A DNA stretch of 64,000 bases from NCBI RefSeq assembly GCF_023146395.1, contig NZ_JAGLCD010000008.1, forward strand, positions 1 to 64,000, in the 5' to 3' direction. A program made the translations under genes and the position numbers. Below the pieces are notes generated by a model, which saw only the letters and a list, made by a program, of their open reading frames with translations, ran no database searches and had not been told where the DNA came from. The DNA comes from Aeromicrobium sp. (lineage in GTDB: Bacteria; Actinomycetota; Actinomycetes; Propionibacteriales; Nocardioidaceae). Positions 1 to 12,179 of the stretch are shown here, in pieces. Position 1 is the stretch's first letter. Each line of letters opens with the position of its first letter.

Positions 1-1045
1 TGATGACGCGGCGGTACAGGTCGTTGAGGTCCGACGTCGCGAACCGGCCACCGTCGAGCTGGACCATGGGACGCAGCTCCGGCGGGATCACCGGGACGGC
101 GTCCAGGACCATGCCGGACGGGTGGTTGCCGGAGGCGCGGAACGCCTCGACGACCTTGAGGCGCTTCAGGGCGCGCGTCTTGCGCTGGCCCTTGCCCGTG
201 GCGATGATCTCCTTCAGCACCTCGGCCTCGGCATCGAGGTCGAAGTCCTGCAGGCGACGCTGGATCGCGGCGGCACCCATGTACCCCTCGAAGTACGCGC
301 CGAAGCGGTACGTCATGTCGCGGTACAGCATCTCGTCGCCCTCGAGGTCCTGGACCTTGAGCTTGGTGAAGCGGTCCCAGACCTCGTTCAGGCGGTCGAG
401 CTCGCGGTCGAAGCGCGTGCGGATCGCCTTCTCCTCGCGCTCCGCGGCGTCCTTGACCTTGCGCTTGGCATCGGCCTTGGCGCCCTCGTCCTCGAGGGCC
501 TTCAGGTCCTCCTCGGCCTTGCGGCCACGATCGGCCAGCGCCGTGTCACGACGGTTCTCGATCTGCTCACGCTCGAGCCCGATCTTGGCCTCGAGCGACG
601 ACAGGTCACGGTGGCGCGCCTCCTCGTCGACCCGGGTGATCATGTAGGCCGCGAAGTAGATGACCTTCTCGAGGTCCTTCGGCGCGAGGTCGAGCAGGTA
701 GCCCAGGCGGCTCGGGACGCCCTTGAAGTACCAGATGTGCGTGACGGGCGCGGCGAGCTCGATGTGGCCCATGCGCTCGCGACGGACGTTGGAGCGCGTG
801 ACCTCGACGCCACAGCGCTCGCACACGATGCCCTTGAAGCGGACGCGCTTGTACTTGCCGCAGTAGCACTCCCAGTCCCGGGTGGGACCGAAGATCTTCT
901 CGCAGAACAGGCCGTCGCGCTCGGGCTTGAGCGTGCGGTAGTTGATGGTCTCCGGCTTCTTGACCTCGCCGTGGGACCAGTGACGAATGTCGTCAGCCGT
1001 CGCGAGCCCGATCTTGAGCCGGTCGAAGTTGTTGACGTCGAGCAC
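1..1045 (-). CDS. rpoC: RNA polymerase beta' subunit, 5' part (cut by window edge)
   Basis: Encodes the first 348 residues of the RNA polymerase beta' subunit; the rest lies outside the window. The GTG start gives [20 protein letters not shown], the usual actinobacterial N-terminus. A zinc-binding cluster is visible with Cys60, Cys62, Cys75 and Cys78, and the helical insert rich in Glu, Lys and Arg follows. The gene lies 86 bases after rpoB, with a strong hairpin in the gap. Identity is certain; only the truncation by the window edge limits it. Confidence 0.98.
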   Translation of the reverse strand, partial: MLDVNNFDRLKIGLATADDIRHWSHGEVKKPETINYRTLKPERDGLFCEKIFGPTRDWECYCGKYKRVRFKGIVCERCGVEVTRSNVRRERMGHIELAAPVTHIWYFKGVPSRLGYLLDLAPKDLEKVIYFAAYMITRVDEEARHRDLSSLEAKIGLEREQIENRRDTALADRGRKAEEDLKALEDEGAKADAKRKVKDAAEREEKAIRTRFDRELDRLNEVWDRFTKLKVQDLEGDEMLYRDMTYRFGAYFEGYMGAAAIQRRLQDFDLDAEAEVLKEIIATGKGQRKTRALKRLKVVEAFRASGNHPSGMVLDAVPVIPPELRPMVQLDGGRFATSDLNDLYRRVI

Positions 1046-1099
1046 GTTGTCTTCTCTCCGTGGAGTCTGAAAATTCACAAGTTGATCAGCGGGGGGTGC

Positions 1100-1125
1100 G
1101 GGGACCGGCCCGGAGGCCGGTCCCC
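1100..1125 (-). other. Perfect 11-bp hairpin between rpoB and rpoC
   Basis: The arms ggggaccggcc and ggccggtcccc form a perfect 11-bp stem around a 4-base loop. The hairpin ends 7 bases after the rpoB stop codon. On the transcribed strand it is not followed by a T-run, so it does not look like a complete intrinsic terminator. It could be a processing site, a 3'-end stabiliser or a partial attenuator that sets the rpoB:rpoC ratio. The structure is seen directly; the role is inferred. Confidence 0.6.
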
Positions 1126-1131
1126 CACTCC

Positions 1132-4617
<3,486 letters not shown>

Positions 4618-4740
4618 GAGAAGTCCTTCCGAAGGCTCGCAGGCGGATGGCTCTGAGTAGTGCTCTGGGCGCACGCCAAACCGACCCCGTCAAGGGTCTG
4701 CCACCCGGAAGTGGGCATGGCAAGGCGAGCGCGAAGATTC

Positions 4741-4770
4741 AGTGTAACTCGCCGTGGCCCACCGACGCAA
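4741..4770 (-). promoter_or_regulatory. Putative sigma-A promoter of rpoB
   Basis: On the minus strand a TTGCGT -35 element (4765-4770) and a TACACT -10 element (4741-4746) are separated by 18 bases. This places transcription start roughly 115-120 bases before the rpoB TTG codon. The promoter lies between the end of the Mce operon and rpoB, so rpoBC need not depend on transcription through the Mce genes. Called by eye from consensus only. Confidence 0.5.
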
Positions 4771-4892
4771 GCCCGGTGCTTGACATCTCAGGTTTCATAC
4801 AGCATTCTGTGCGCCGCACATCACGATCACGGCCGATACAGGCCGATATTCCGGTCCATTCGACGGTCTGGGCGTGTCCTGCCTTCGGCGCG

Positions 4893-5765
4893 TCAGGAGC
4901 CGATGTAGGCGATCGAGCCGACGAGCCAGCGACCGTCCTGCTCGACCATGTCGACGCGGAGGCGCTGCGGGGTGACGGTGGGCTCCTGCAGGTTCGCGGT
5001 GAGCGTGACCTTGTCGATCACGACCAGGACCGACGCCTCACCGGCCGGGCACTCCCCCTGGCAGGTCTCGGTGGCGGCGGCCTGCACCGTGGTCTGCACC
5101 TGGACCTGCGCGGTGGGCGCCTGCTCGCGCAGCGCCGCGATGCTCGGCTCCAGCTCGTCGGTGACGTAGGTGTCGGTCAGGAGTCCGTCGACCCCCGCCT
5201 CGTAGGCGTCGAGGTCGCGGTAGTCGAAGCTCAGGACCTTCTCGACCGCCGTCGCCGCGGCGTCGGCGGCCTCCTGCGCCTGGCTCTGGCTGAGCGGCGC
5301 CTCGCGCTGCATCTGCCAGTAACCGACACCTGCAGCGGCGACACCGAGCAGCAGCACGAGCACCGGCAGCGCGGCCCGGAGGTTGGGTCGACGGCGTCCC
5401 TCGGAGGCGGAGTCCTCCTGTGACGCCGCGTCATCGCGGGCGTCGACCGCCGGATCGGGCGTGGAGACCGCGGGACGTGCGGGACGGGCGGGGCGTCGCA
5501 CCGCCGGGGTGGCCGGGGCGACGTCGGTCTGGCGGCCGACGACCTTCGTGTCGTCACGATCACGCTTCTTGTCCTCGCGATCGCGCTTCTTGTCCTCGCG
5601 ATCGCGCTTCTTGTCCTCGCGATCGCGGCGTGGCGCAGCGGGCTTGGGGGTGGGCACGACGGGCCGGGCCGGGACCGCCTTGCGTGCCTGCGGCTTCGCG
5701 GGCGTGGCGCCGGGCTTGTTCTCCCCCGCGATCCTGCGCCGACGCGGCGGCTGCTGCCCGCTCAC
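4893..5765 (-). CDS. Mce-associated membrane protein, with charged tandem repeats
   Basis: A 290-residue protein at the end of the Mce operon. The GTG start overlaps the upstream stop codon as GTGA, the pattern used along this operon. Residues 1-125 are a long basic, proline-rich cytoplasmic segment containing three tandem RDREDKK units (about 47-70). A single membrane helix at about 129-150 is followed by an extracytoplasmic domain resembling the other Mce-associated proteins (NTF2/SnoaL-like fold expected). In mycobacteria such Mas proteins stabilise the Mce transporter. The repeated charged tail is unusual and may be an interaction segment. Confidence 0.85.
   Translation of the reverse strand: MSGQQPPRRRRIAGENKPGATPAKPQARKAVPARPVVPTPKPAAPRRDREDKKRDREDKKRDREDKKRDRDDTKVVGRQTDVAPATPAVRRPARPARPAVSTPDPAVDARDDAASQEDSASEGRRRPNLRAALPVLVLLLGVAAAGVGYWQMQREAPLSQSQAQEAADAAATAVEKVLSFDYRDLDAYEAGVDGLLTDTYVTDELEPSIAALREQAPTAQVQVQTTVQAAATETCQGECPAGEASVLVVIDKVTLTANLQEPTVTPQRLRVDMVEQDGRWLVGSIAYIGS
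5557..5627. repeat. 21-bp tandem repeat inside the Mce-associated gene
   Basis: Three consecutive 21-bp units of the form cgatcgcgcttcttgtcctc+g, the first with one base change, plus a partial fourth unit. The unit length is a multiple of three, so it encodes the repeated RDREDKK heptad without breaking the frame. Copy number could vary between strains by slippage. Confidence 0.9.
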
Positions 5766-6334
5766 GGGGTGACCTCGGGGCTCGGCGTGGCGCCGCTGCC
5801 GTCGGTCGGTGCACCGACCGAGGCCTCGACCTGCGGGATCTCGGCAAGATCGCTGGCGACCCACGATGACCCCGAGCGCGCGAGGTCGACGATGACCCTG
5901 CTCGCGACGGTAGACGGATCTGTCGCGGCCGTGTCGACCACGAAGGTGAACGTGACGACCACGGCGGCGGAGTCCGCGTCCATCTGGGTGACGCCGGTGG
6001 ACGTGACCACGACACCGCTGAAGCTGACCTGCGAGGCGACGAGCCCCTCCTCGGCCTCGTCGAGCTGATCGAGGAACGTCTGCTCGAACTCATCGGTGAC
6101 GAGCTCGCCCACGCGCGCGCGGTAGTCGTCGAGGTCGTCGGCGGAGTAGGTGTTGAACGAGGTCACGAAGTCGCTGGCGACCGACTCGGCCGACTTGGCA
6201 TCCGCGGACCAGCCGTCGGAGCCGACCGCCGGCAGCACGAAGGCCATGACGACGCCGGCGACCAGACCCAGCAGACCCAGGGCGTACGCCACCGTGGTCC
6301 TGGTCGATCGCCCGGTCGCCCGGGCGGACGTCAC
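5762..6334 (-). CDS. Mce-associated membrane protein
   Basis: A 190-residue protein whose GTG start overlaps the mceF stop as GTGA. It has a short basic N-terminus, one membrane helix at about residues 16-36 and a roughly 150-residue extracytoplasmic domain. The layout matches the Mce-associated (Mas) proteins encoded at the ends of mycobacterial mce operons, which are needed for a stable Mce lipid-import complex. The next gene encodes a second such protein with a longer N-terminus. Family assignment rests on layout, context and general resemblance. Confidence 0.85.
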   Translation of the reverse strand: MTSARATGRSTRTTVAYALGLLGLVAGVVMAFVLPAVGSDGWSADAKSAESVASDFVTSFNTYSADDLDDYRARVGELVTDEFEQTFLDQLDEAEEGLVASQVSFSGVVVTSTGVTQMDADSAAVVVTFTFVVDTAATDPSTVASRVIVDLARSGSSWVASDLAEIPQVEASVGAPTDGSGATPSPEVTP

Positions 6335-7542
6335 CGGCCTGTTCCGAGCAGCAGCCACTCCAGATCGCCCTTCCCGTCCGCGGTCGGGACCACGGTACGG
6401 GACAGCTCCGCCTGGGTCGCGCCACGGGGGACGAGGTTCGGGTCGGTGCACCCGAGCTCGGGGTTGAAGATCTCCTGACCGAGCGCGTCGACGTCCGAGA
6501 CGTCCGCCGGCAGGCGGACGTCGCGGTAGCCCACGTTCGGACCCTCGCAGAGCGTGAACCCGCCCGGCAGCGGAGCCGGCAGTCCGAGGACGTTGCCGAA
6601 TGCGGCGTTGTACTCACCGTCCGGCGTCGGCGTCGCCACCGTGAACGCGCCCTGGATCAGGTACGGGTACAGCAGGAACAACGTCTGCAGACCGACGACG
6701 TTCTCGTCGAGGATCCGGACGGGCCCCTGGAGGTTCGCCAGGACCGAGCTCAGGTCGGCCGAGTTCTCGCTCACGACGGCATTGATGGTCTGGGCCGCAC
6801 CCGAGCCGTCGTCGATCAGGGCGCGCAGGTCGCCGTCGGACGTGACCAGCGTGTCGGTGAACAGCGCGAGGTCGCTCGCGAAGGACTGGATCTGGCTGCC
6901 CTTGTCGATCTGCGTCTGCAGCACGGTGCTGGAGGAGTTGATCAGGCTGCGCGTGACGTCGATGTTGTCCTGGGCCTGCTGCACGAGGTCGGCGGTCGAG
7001 TCGAGGATCTCGCTCAGCGCGGGACCAGCGCCGTCGAACGCGGTGCCGAGCTCGGACACGACCGTGTTGAGGTCGTCGGTCGGGACCGACGACACGAACG
7101 CGTTGAGGTTCGTCAGCAACGTGCGCGTGTCGATCGGCACCTGGGTGTCGCCGACCTTGATGGTCGAGCCGGCCTTCAGGTAGGGAGCTCCCGAACCCTG
7201 GGGGCGCAGGTCGAGGTACTGCTCACCGATCGCGGACTTGTTGGCCACGACGGCCTGCGCGTCGGCCGAGATCCTCGGCGCCGAGTTCTCGATGTCCAGG
7301 GTGGCCTTGACGCCGTTGCTCGAGAACGTGAGCTTGTCGACGGTTCCCACCGCGATGCCGCGGTAGGTGACCTCGGCACCGGCGAAGATGCCGCCGGACT
7401 CGCTCAGCTCGACCGTGACCGGGAAGGTCCGGTCGACCACCAGACGGTCGATCTGGGCGTACTTCGCGCCCACGTAGCTCACGCCGATCACCGTGACGAG
7501 CACGAACATCAGGAGCTGGATCTTGGTCAGACGGCTGATCAT
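6331..7542 (-). CDS. MCE family protein, MceF position
   Basis: Encodes 403 residues. The ATG overlaps the previous stop codon (ATGA). An N-terminal membrane helix (KIQLLMFVLVTVIGVSYVG) anchors the protein outside the membrane. It is followed by an MCE/MlaD domain (FPVTVELSESGGIFAGAEVT, YRGIAVG, GEQYLDL) and a long helical region with many Leu, Val and Asp residues, which in related proteins forms the hydrophobic lipid tunnel. It is the sixth mce gene in the operon and so occupies the MceF position. Confidence 0.92.
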   Translation of the reverse strand: MISRLTKIQLLMFVLVTVIGVSYVGAKYAQIDRLVVDRTFPVTVELSESGGIFAGAEVTYRGIAVGTVDKLTFSSNGVKATLDIENSAPRISADAQAVVANKSAIGEQYLDLRPQGSGAPYLKAGSTIKVGDTQVPIDTRTLLTNLNAFVSSVPTDDLNTVVSELGTAFDGAGPALSEILDSTADLVQQAQDNIDVTRSLINSSSTVLQTQIDKGSQIQSFASDLALFTDTLVTSDGDLRALIDDGSGAAQTINAVVSENSADLSSVLANLQGPVRILDENVVGLQTLFLLYPYLIQGAFTVATPTPDGEYNAAFGNVLGLPAPLPGGFTLCEGPNVGYRDVRLPADVSDVDALGQEIFNPELGCTDPNLVPRGATQAELSRTVVPTADGKGDLEWLLLGTGR

Positions 7543-8906
7543 GCGGAGGCCTCCCAGTCGAGCAGTAGGGCCGACAGGTCCGACGGACCCGTGGAGGTCG
7601 TGACGGTCGTGCGGCAGAGCAGGCCCGGCAGCAAGCACGTCGGCGCCGGTGCGGCCCCGGACGGCGTGGCCGAGGGCGCTGCACCCGGGTCTGCCGTGGC
7701 CCCCGGTGCCGGCGCCGTCGAGGGCGCCGGGGCGCCACCGCTGAGCATCTGGACCAGACCGGTCAGCTGCTCGGTGCCGCCTCCGAGGTCGGTCTCCGAC
7801 TGCGTCTCGCCCGTCAGCGGGGTGCCGCCGGCGGGGACCAGGAACCGGAACAGGTTGACCAACGACTCGGTGTCGAGGTCGATGTTGATGTTCAGGTTCA
7901 GGTAGTCACCGCCACAGCCGGCCGGCGTGTCCTTCAGGGGCACGTTGTCCGACGGACGCGGGCAGTACTGCTGGACCGCCGCCAGGGTGCCGCCCACCGC
8001 ACTGTTCGGGAACGGGAACGACACGAACGTGCTGAAGTTCGCGACGAGGTCGTCGCCGGCCAGGGCGAGGTTCGACAGCAGGGGCTGCAGCGCCTGCAGG
8101 TTCGCGACGGTGTCCTCGCGCGAGGCCTGGATGACGCCCGTGGCCGTGTCGCCGAGGTTCTGCAGGGCGGTCGTGAGCGTGACGAGGTCGTCGCGCTGCT
8201 GGTCGAGCACCGTGAAGGCCTCGGGCAGGTTGTCGAGGGCCGACTCGATCGCGGAACGCTGGCCGTTGGCCGTGATCGCGAGGTTGTTGACCTTCTCGAG
8301 CGAGGTCAGCAGGGCGTCCTTGTTCTGGTCGATCTGCCCCAGGAACACCGTCGTGTTGTCGAGCAGCGCCTTGATGTCGGCCTCGTTGCCGGTGGTGGCC
8401 TTGTTGAGCTCGGTGACGATCGTGTTGACCTTGTCGAGACCGCCGTTGTTGAACAGCAGCGACGCAGCACCGAGCACCTCCTCGACCTCCGGGTTGCGAC
8501 CCGACTGCTCGAGCGGGATCTCGTCGCCGTCGGACAGCTCGCCGGTGGCTCCGCTGGCCGGCGCCGAGAGCGACACGAACTTCTCGCCGAGGAGGCTGGT
8601 CTGGCGGATCGTGGCCTCGGCGTTGTCGGGCAGCTTCACGTCACCGTTGACCGTCACCACGACAACCGCGGTCCAGCCCTCGAGCTTGACCGACTTGACC
8701 CGGCCGACCGCGATGTCGTCGACCCGCACCGCACTCTGGGGCACGAGGTCGAGGACGTCGCGGAACTCGATCGTGACGTCATAGGGGTTGTCGCCGACAT
8801 CGGCGCCGCCGGGGAGCGGAAGGTCGGTCGCGGTGACCGAACAGCCCGCGGTAACGACGAATGCGGCGAGGCCCGCCAGGAGCAGTCGCAGGTCGAGGCG
8901 CTTCAC
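7539..8906 (-). CDS. MCE family lipoprotein, MceE position
   Basis: Encodes 455 residues. The GTG start overlaps the mceD stop. The N-terminus MKRLDLRLLLAGLAAFVVTA leads to a lipobox (VTAGC, Cys22), so it is predicted to be a lipoprotein, as MceE/LprK proteins are in mycobacteria. The MCE domain follows (YDVTIEFRDVLDLVPQSAVR, VGRVKSV, GEKFVSL) and then a helical tunnel-forming region. The C-terminus is low-complexity Pro/Ala-rich. It would anchor the Mce ring to the outer face of the membrane. Confidence 0.94.
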   Translation of the reverse strand: MKRLDLRLLLAGLAAFVVTAGCSVTATDLPLPGGADVGDNPYDVTIEFRDVLDLVPQSAVRVDDIAVGRVKSVKLEGWTAVVVVTVNGDVKLPDNAEATIRQTSLLGEKFVSLSAPASGATGELSDGDEIPLEQSGRNPEVEEVLGAASLLFNNGGLDKVNTIVTELNKATTGNEADIKALLDNTTVFLGQIDQNKDALLTSLEKVNNLAITANGQRSAIESALDNLPEAFTVLDQQRDDLVTLTTALQNLGDTATGVIQASREDTVANLQALQPLLSNLALAGDDLVANFSTFVSFPFPNSAVGGTLAAVQQYCPRPSDNVPLKDTPAGCGGDYLNLNINIDLDTESLVNLFRFLVPAGGTPLTGETQSETDLGGGTEQLTGLVQMLSGGAPAPSTAPAPGATADPGAAPSATPSGAAPAPTCLLPGLLCRTTVTTSTGPSDLSALLLDWEASA

Positions 8907-10138
8907 TGGGTGCCCCCCGTCAGGTACTGGGCCAGATCGGTGAGCTCCGGCAGCTGCGTCGTCGACGCCTCCGGTGCGGCGGCCGCCGGGTCCGTGGTGG
9001 GCTCGGTCCCGGCGCCACCCACGGGAAGGGCAGGCAGGCCACCGAAGATGGGCCCGAGGAGTCCGGTCAGCGTCGCACACAAGGTTCCTGGCATGTCGGG
9101 TGTCTGTTGCAGCACCGAGCAGACCGCCCGCGCCGGACCGCCCGGACCCGTGAGCAGCCCGAGCAGCGTGCCCGGGAGGTTCGCGTGGGTGTCGAGCGTG
9201 CCGTAGACCGGGTTGTACGCCACCGTGACGTTCGACAGCACGGTCGGCCCGGCGACCGCGATCTCACCGATCTCGGTCTCGCGGGCCGCGAGCACCTCCG
9301 CGAGCGACTTGAGGTTGACCACGTTGGCGCGCAGGGTGGAGCGGTTGTCGCTGACGAGCGACTCGACGCTGGTCAACGCGGTCGTCAAGGTCGAGAGCGT
9401 CGCTGCGAGGTCCTCGCGCTCGGTCTCGAGCACCTCGGCGACGGCCGCCGTGTTGTCGTTGAAGGACCGCACCGTGGCGTCGTTCTCCTCGAGCATCGAG
9501 ACGAAGTCCTCGACCTGGCGCACACCGGCGAACAGCTCGTCGGAGTTGTCGCTCAGCGTGGTCGTGAACTGGCCGAAGTTCTTGAGGGTCTCGTTGAGCT
9601 GGGCACCCTGGCCCTCGAGCTGGGCGGCCGAGCTCGAGACCAGGTCGCTGAGGGCGCCATCGGCATTGGCCCCGTCCGGGCCCAGTGCCACGGTCAGGTC
9701 GTCGATCGACTCGTAGACCTGGTCGAGCTCGACGGGGACCGCCGTGCGGTCGGTGTCGAGGTGCGCGGCGTTCGCGAGCTTCTCTCCCCCGCTGTAGGCC
9801 GGGGCCAGCTGCACGAACCGGTCGCCGACGATCGCGGGCGACACGATGACGGCCTTGACGTCGTTCGGCAGGTCGACGTCGGAGTCGACCTCGATCGTGG
9901 CGCGGATGAACTCGCCCTTCGGCTCGAGCTCGGTGACCGTGCCCACCGGGACGCCCAGCACGCGGACCTCGGAGCCCTCGTAGAGCGACGTGGTCTGGGT
10001 GAAGTCGGCCGTGATGGTGCGATCGCTGCCGCCACGGTTGAAGACCAGCACGACCGCGGCGAAGAGCGCCACGACGACGAAGATCGCCAGGACCTTGCTC
10101 GCTCCAGCAAGACGCTGGGCGAAGGAGATGGGGCTCAC
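8903..10138 (-). CDS. MCE family protein, MceD position
   Basis: Encodes 411 residues, with a GTG start overlapping the mceC stop (GTGA). A membrane helix lies near the N-terminus (KVLAIFVVVALFAAVVLVF). The MCE domain follows (TITADFTQTTSLYEGSEVRV, LGVPVGTV, GDRFVQL) and then a coiled helical segment. The C-terminus is a Pro/Ala-rich tail ending LAQYLTGGTQ. In complexes of this family six different Mce subunits form one heteromeric lipid-transport ring. Confidence 0.92.
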   Translation of the reverse strand: MSPISFAQRLAGASKVLAIFVVVALFAAVVLVFNRGGSDRTITADFTQTTSLYEGSEVRVLGVPVGTVTELEPKGEFIRATIEVDSDVDLPNDVKAVIVSPAIVGDRFVQLAPAYSGGEKLANAAHLDTDRTAVPVELDQVYESIDDLTVALGPDGANADGALSDLVSSSAAQLEGQGAQLNETLKNFGQFTTTLSDNSDELFAGVRQVEDFVSMLEENDATVRSFNDNTAAVAEVLETEREDLAATLSTLTTALTSVESLVSDNRSTLRANVVNLKSLAEVLAARETEIGEIAVAGPTVLSNVTVAYNPVYGTLDTHANLPGTLLGLLTGPGGPARAVCSVLQQTPDMPGTLCATLTGLLGPIFGGLPALPVGGAGTEPTTDPAAAAPEASTTQLPELTDLAQYLTGGTQ

Positions 10139-11118
10139 GGTGCTCCTCCGGTCGACGGGAGGGACAGCGGAGTGCCGATCCCGAGGAGAACATCGAACCA
10201 TGGTCCCGTGCCAAGTGCCTCCGAGAACAAGCCGAAGAACGCGGGTGACACACGCAGGAGCTCGTCGAGGCTCGCCTCGTTGCGCACCAGCGTGTCGGTG
10301 ACGCTCTCCAGCTGCTCGAGGGCCGGCCTCAGGTCGTCACGCGTCGAGTCGACCAGGGCGGTCAGCTCGGTCGAGATCTGCTGCGTCGAGACGAGCAGCG
10401 TGTGGATCGCGTCGCGTCGCTGCACCACGGCGTCGAACAGCGTCGACGCGTCGGTGAAGAGCGTGTCGATCTCCGCGTTGCGGGCGGCCAGCGTGCCGGA
10501 GACGGTGTCGAGGCCCACCAGCAGGTCGTTGATCTGCTGGTCCCGGGCGGCCAGATTGGCCGACAGGTCGGACAGGCCCACGATGGCCTCCCCGAACTCG
10601 ACGGTGGATCCGGCGGCGACCTCGCCCACCGTGGTGAGCGCCGTGGCCAGCTGTTCGGTGTCGATGGCGCCGGTGGTCTCGGCGAGGTCGGAGAAGGCCT
10701 GCACGACGTCGTACGGCGCCTGCGTGCGCACCAGCGGGATCGTCGCGTTCTCCTCCATGTCGCCCTTGCCCTGCGGCGTCAACGCCAGGTAGCTGGCGCC
10801 GAGGAGGGTACGGATGCGGATCGCCGCACTGGTCTGCGGACCGAAGCCCTCGCCCCCGGTGATCCGAAAGCCGACAAGGACCTTGTCGCCGTCGAGCTCG
10901 ATCGAGTCGACCTTGCCGACCGTGACGCCCGCGACGCGGACCTCGTCGCCCGAACGGAGGCCACCGATCTCAGAGAACTCGGCCGTGTAGACGTCGCCGC
11001 CGCCGATGATCGGCAGACGATCGGCACGGAAGGCACCGAACAGCAACAGCGCGATGACGGCGAACCCGACGAGGCCGGTGATGGTGTGGTTGCGTTCACG
11101 GAACGGCTTCATGCTCAC
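10135..11118 (-). CDS. MCE family protein, MceC position
   Basis: Encodes 327 residues from a GTG that overlaps the mceB stop; an ATG two codons later (11112) is an alternative start. It has one N-terminal membrane helix and an MCE domain (YTAEFSEIGGLRSGDEVRVA, GVTVGKV, GASYLAL), followed by a helical region. It is the shortest MCE protein of the set and lacks the Pro-rich tail of its neighbours. Translational coupling with mceB and mceD is likely from the 4-base overlaps. Confidence 0.92.
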   Translation of the reverse strand: MSMKPFRERNHTITGLVGFAVIALLLFGAFRADRLPIIGGGDVYTAEFSEIGGLRSGDEVRVAGVTVGKVDSIELDGDKVLVGFRITGGEGFGPQTSAAIRIRTLLGASYLALTPQGKGDMEENATIPLVRTQAPYDVVQAFSDLAETTGAIDTEQLATALTTVGEVAAGSTVEFGEAIVGLSDLSANLAARDQQINDLLVGLDTVSGTLAARNAEIDTLFTDASTLFDAVVQRRDAIHTLLVSTQQISTELTALVDSTRDDLRPALEQLESVTDTLVRNEASLDELLRVSPAFFGLFSEALGTGPWFDVLLGIGTPLSLPSTGGAP

Positions 11119-12179
11119 TCACCCCCCGGGATGATCTCGCGACCGCAGCGGTCGCCACCGATGTCGGGCAGGTTGAGCGGAAGCGCGGTGCCGGTGATCG
11201 GATCGGCGAGCGTCAGGTTGAGCCCACAGACGAAGAAGTTGAACTGGCTTCCTGCCGAGGCGGCATTGCTCAGCTTCTTCATCTTGATCGGCGTGATCTG
11301 CAGCTGCCGCTCGATCTCCCCCAGGTTGTCGCCGGCCGTCAGGGTCGACGTGAGCTCCCTCAGGGCCGTGACGTCGGCCGCCAGCGCCGGCGCACCCTCG
11401 TCGAGGAACGAGGCCGTCTCGGACGCGAGCGCCGAGATCGAGTCGATCGAGCCGAGGATCGCCTCGCGGTCGCCGTTGAGGCCGGAGACGAACTGCTGCA
11501 GCGTGACGATGGTCTGGTCGAGCTGCGTGTCGCGGTCGGCCACGATGTCCAGGGTCGTCGAGAGGTTGGTGATGACGTCTCCGATGAGCTGGTCGCGATC
11601 GGCCAGCGTCGAGGTGAGCGAGGCGGTCGTGCCGAGCAGGCTCTGCACGCTGCCGGCCTCCCCCTGCAGGACCTGGATGATCTCGAAGGCGAACTGGTTG
11701 GTGTCGTCGGGCGAGAGAGCCTCGAAGACCGGCTTGAAGCCGTTGAGCAGCACGTTGAGGTCGAGCGCGTCCGTGGTCTGGTCGTCCGGGATCGTGGCTC
11801 CAGGCTTGAGGACCTCGCTGCTGAGGCTCGGGTCCTGCGACAGCGCGAGGTAGCGCTGGCCGACGAGGTTGCGGAACTTCAACGTGGCGATCGTGTTCTG
11901 CGTGAGCGGACGATCGGCATCGACGCTGAAGGTGATCATCGCCTTGTCGCGGTCATGGACCTCGACGCTGCTGATCTTGCCCACCGCGACACCGGAGATG
12001 CGGACGTCGTCACCCTTGGCGACACCGGTGGCGTCGGTGAAGACGGCCTTGTACTCGTGCCCGTCGCGGAACAGGCCGTTGGCCAGCACCGACATCAGCA
12101 GGAGGGTCGCCAGGCCGGTGAAGGCCAGGAACAGACCGACCTTGACGGCCGCGGAGAACGCCTCACGATCCAACCTCAT
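11115..12179 (-). CDS. MCE family protein, MceB position
   Basis: Encodes 354 residues. The ATG overlaps the mceA stop codon (ATGA). A membrane helix at about residues 12-33 precedes the MCE domain (YKAVFTDATGVAKGDDVRIS, GVAVGKISSV, GQRYLAL) and a helical region. The C-terminal stretch contains a Cys pair (FFVCGLNL and GGDRCG), which is common near the ends of actinobacterial Mce proteins. It is part of the lipid-import ring encoded by the operon. Confidence 0.93.
   Translation of the reverse strand: MRLDREAFSAAVKVGLFLAFTGLATLLLMSVLANGLFRDGHEYKAVFTDATGVAKGDDVRISGVAVGKISSVEVHDRDKAMITFSVDADRPLTQNTIATLKFRNLVGQRYLALSQDPSLSSEVLKPGATIPDDQTTDALDLNVLLNGFKPVFEALSPDDTNQFAFEIIQVLQGEAGSVQSLLGTTASLTSTLADRDQLIGDVITNLSTTLDIVADRDTQLDQTIVTLQQFVSGLNGDREAILGSIDSISALASETASFLDEGAPALAADVTALRELTSTLTAGDNLGEIERQLQITPIKMKKLSNAASAGSQFNFFVCGLNLTLADPITGTALPLNLPDIGGDRCGREIIPGGE

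Noticed and set aside
4780-4785. TTGACA on the plus strand upstream of rpoB as a promoter
   Set aside because: No -10 box at proper spacing and no plus-strand gene follows.
5557-5627. Short tandem repeats as a possible CRISPR array
   Set aside because: The units are directly adjacent with no spacers and are in frame within a coding gene.
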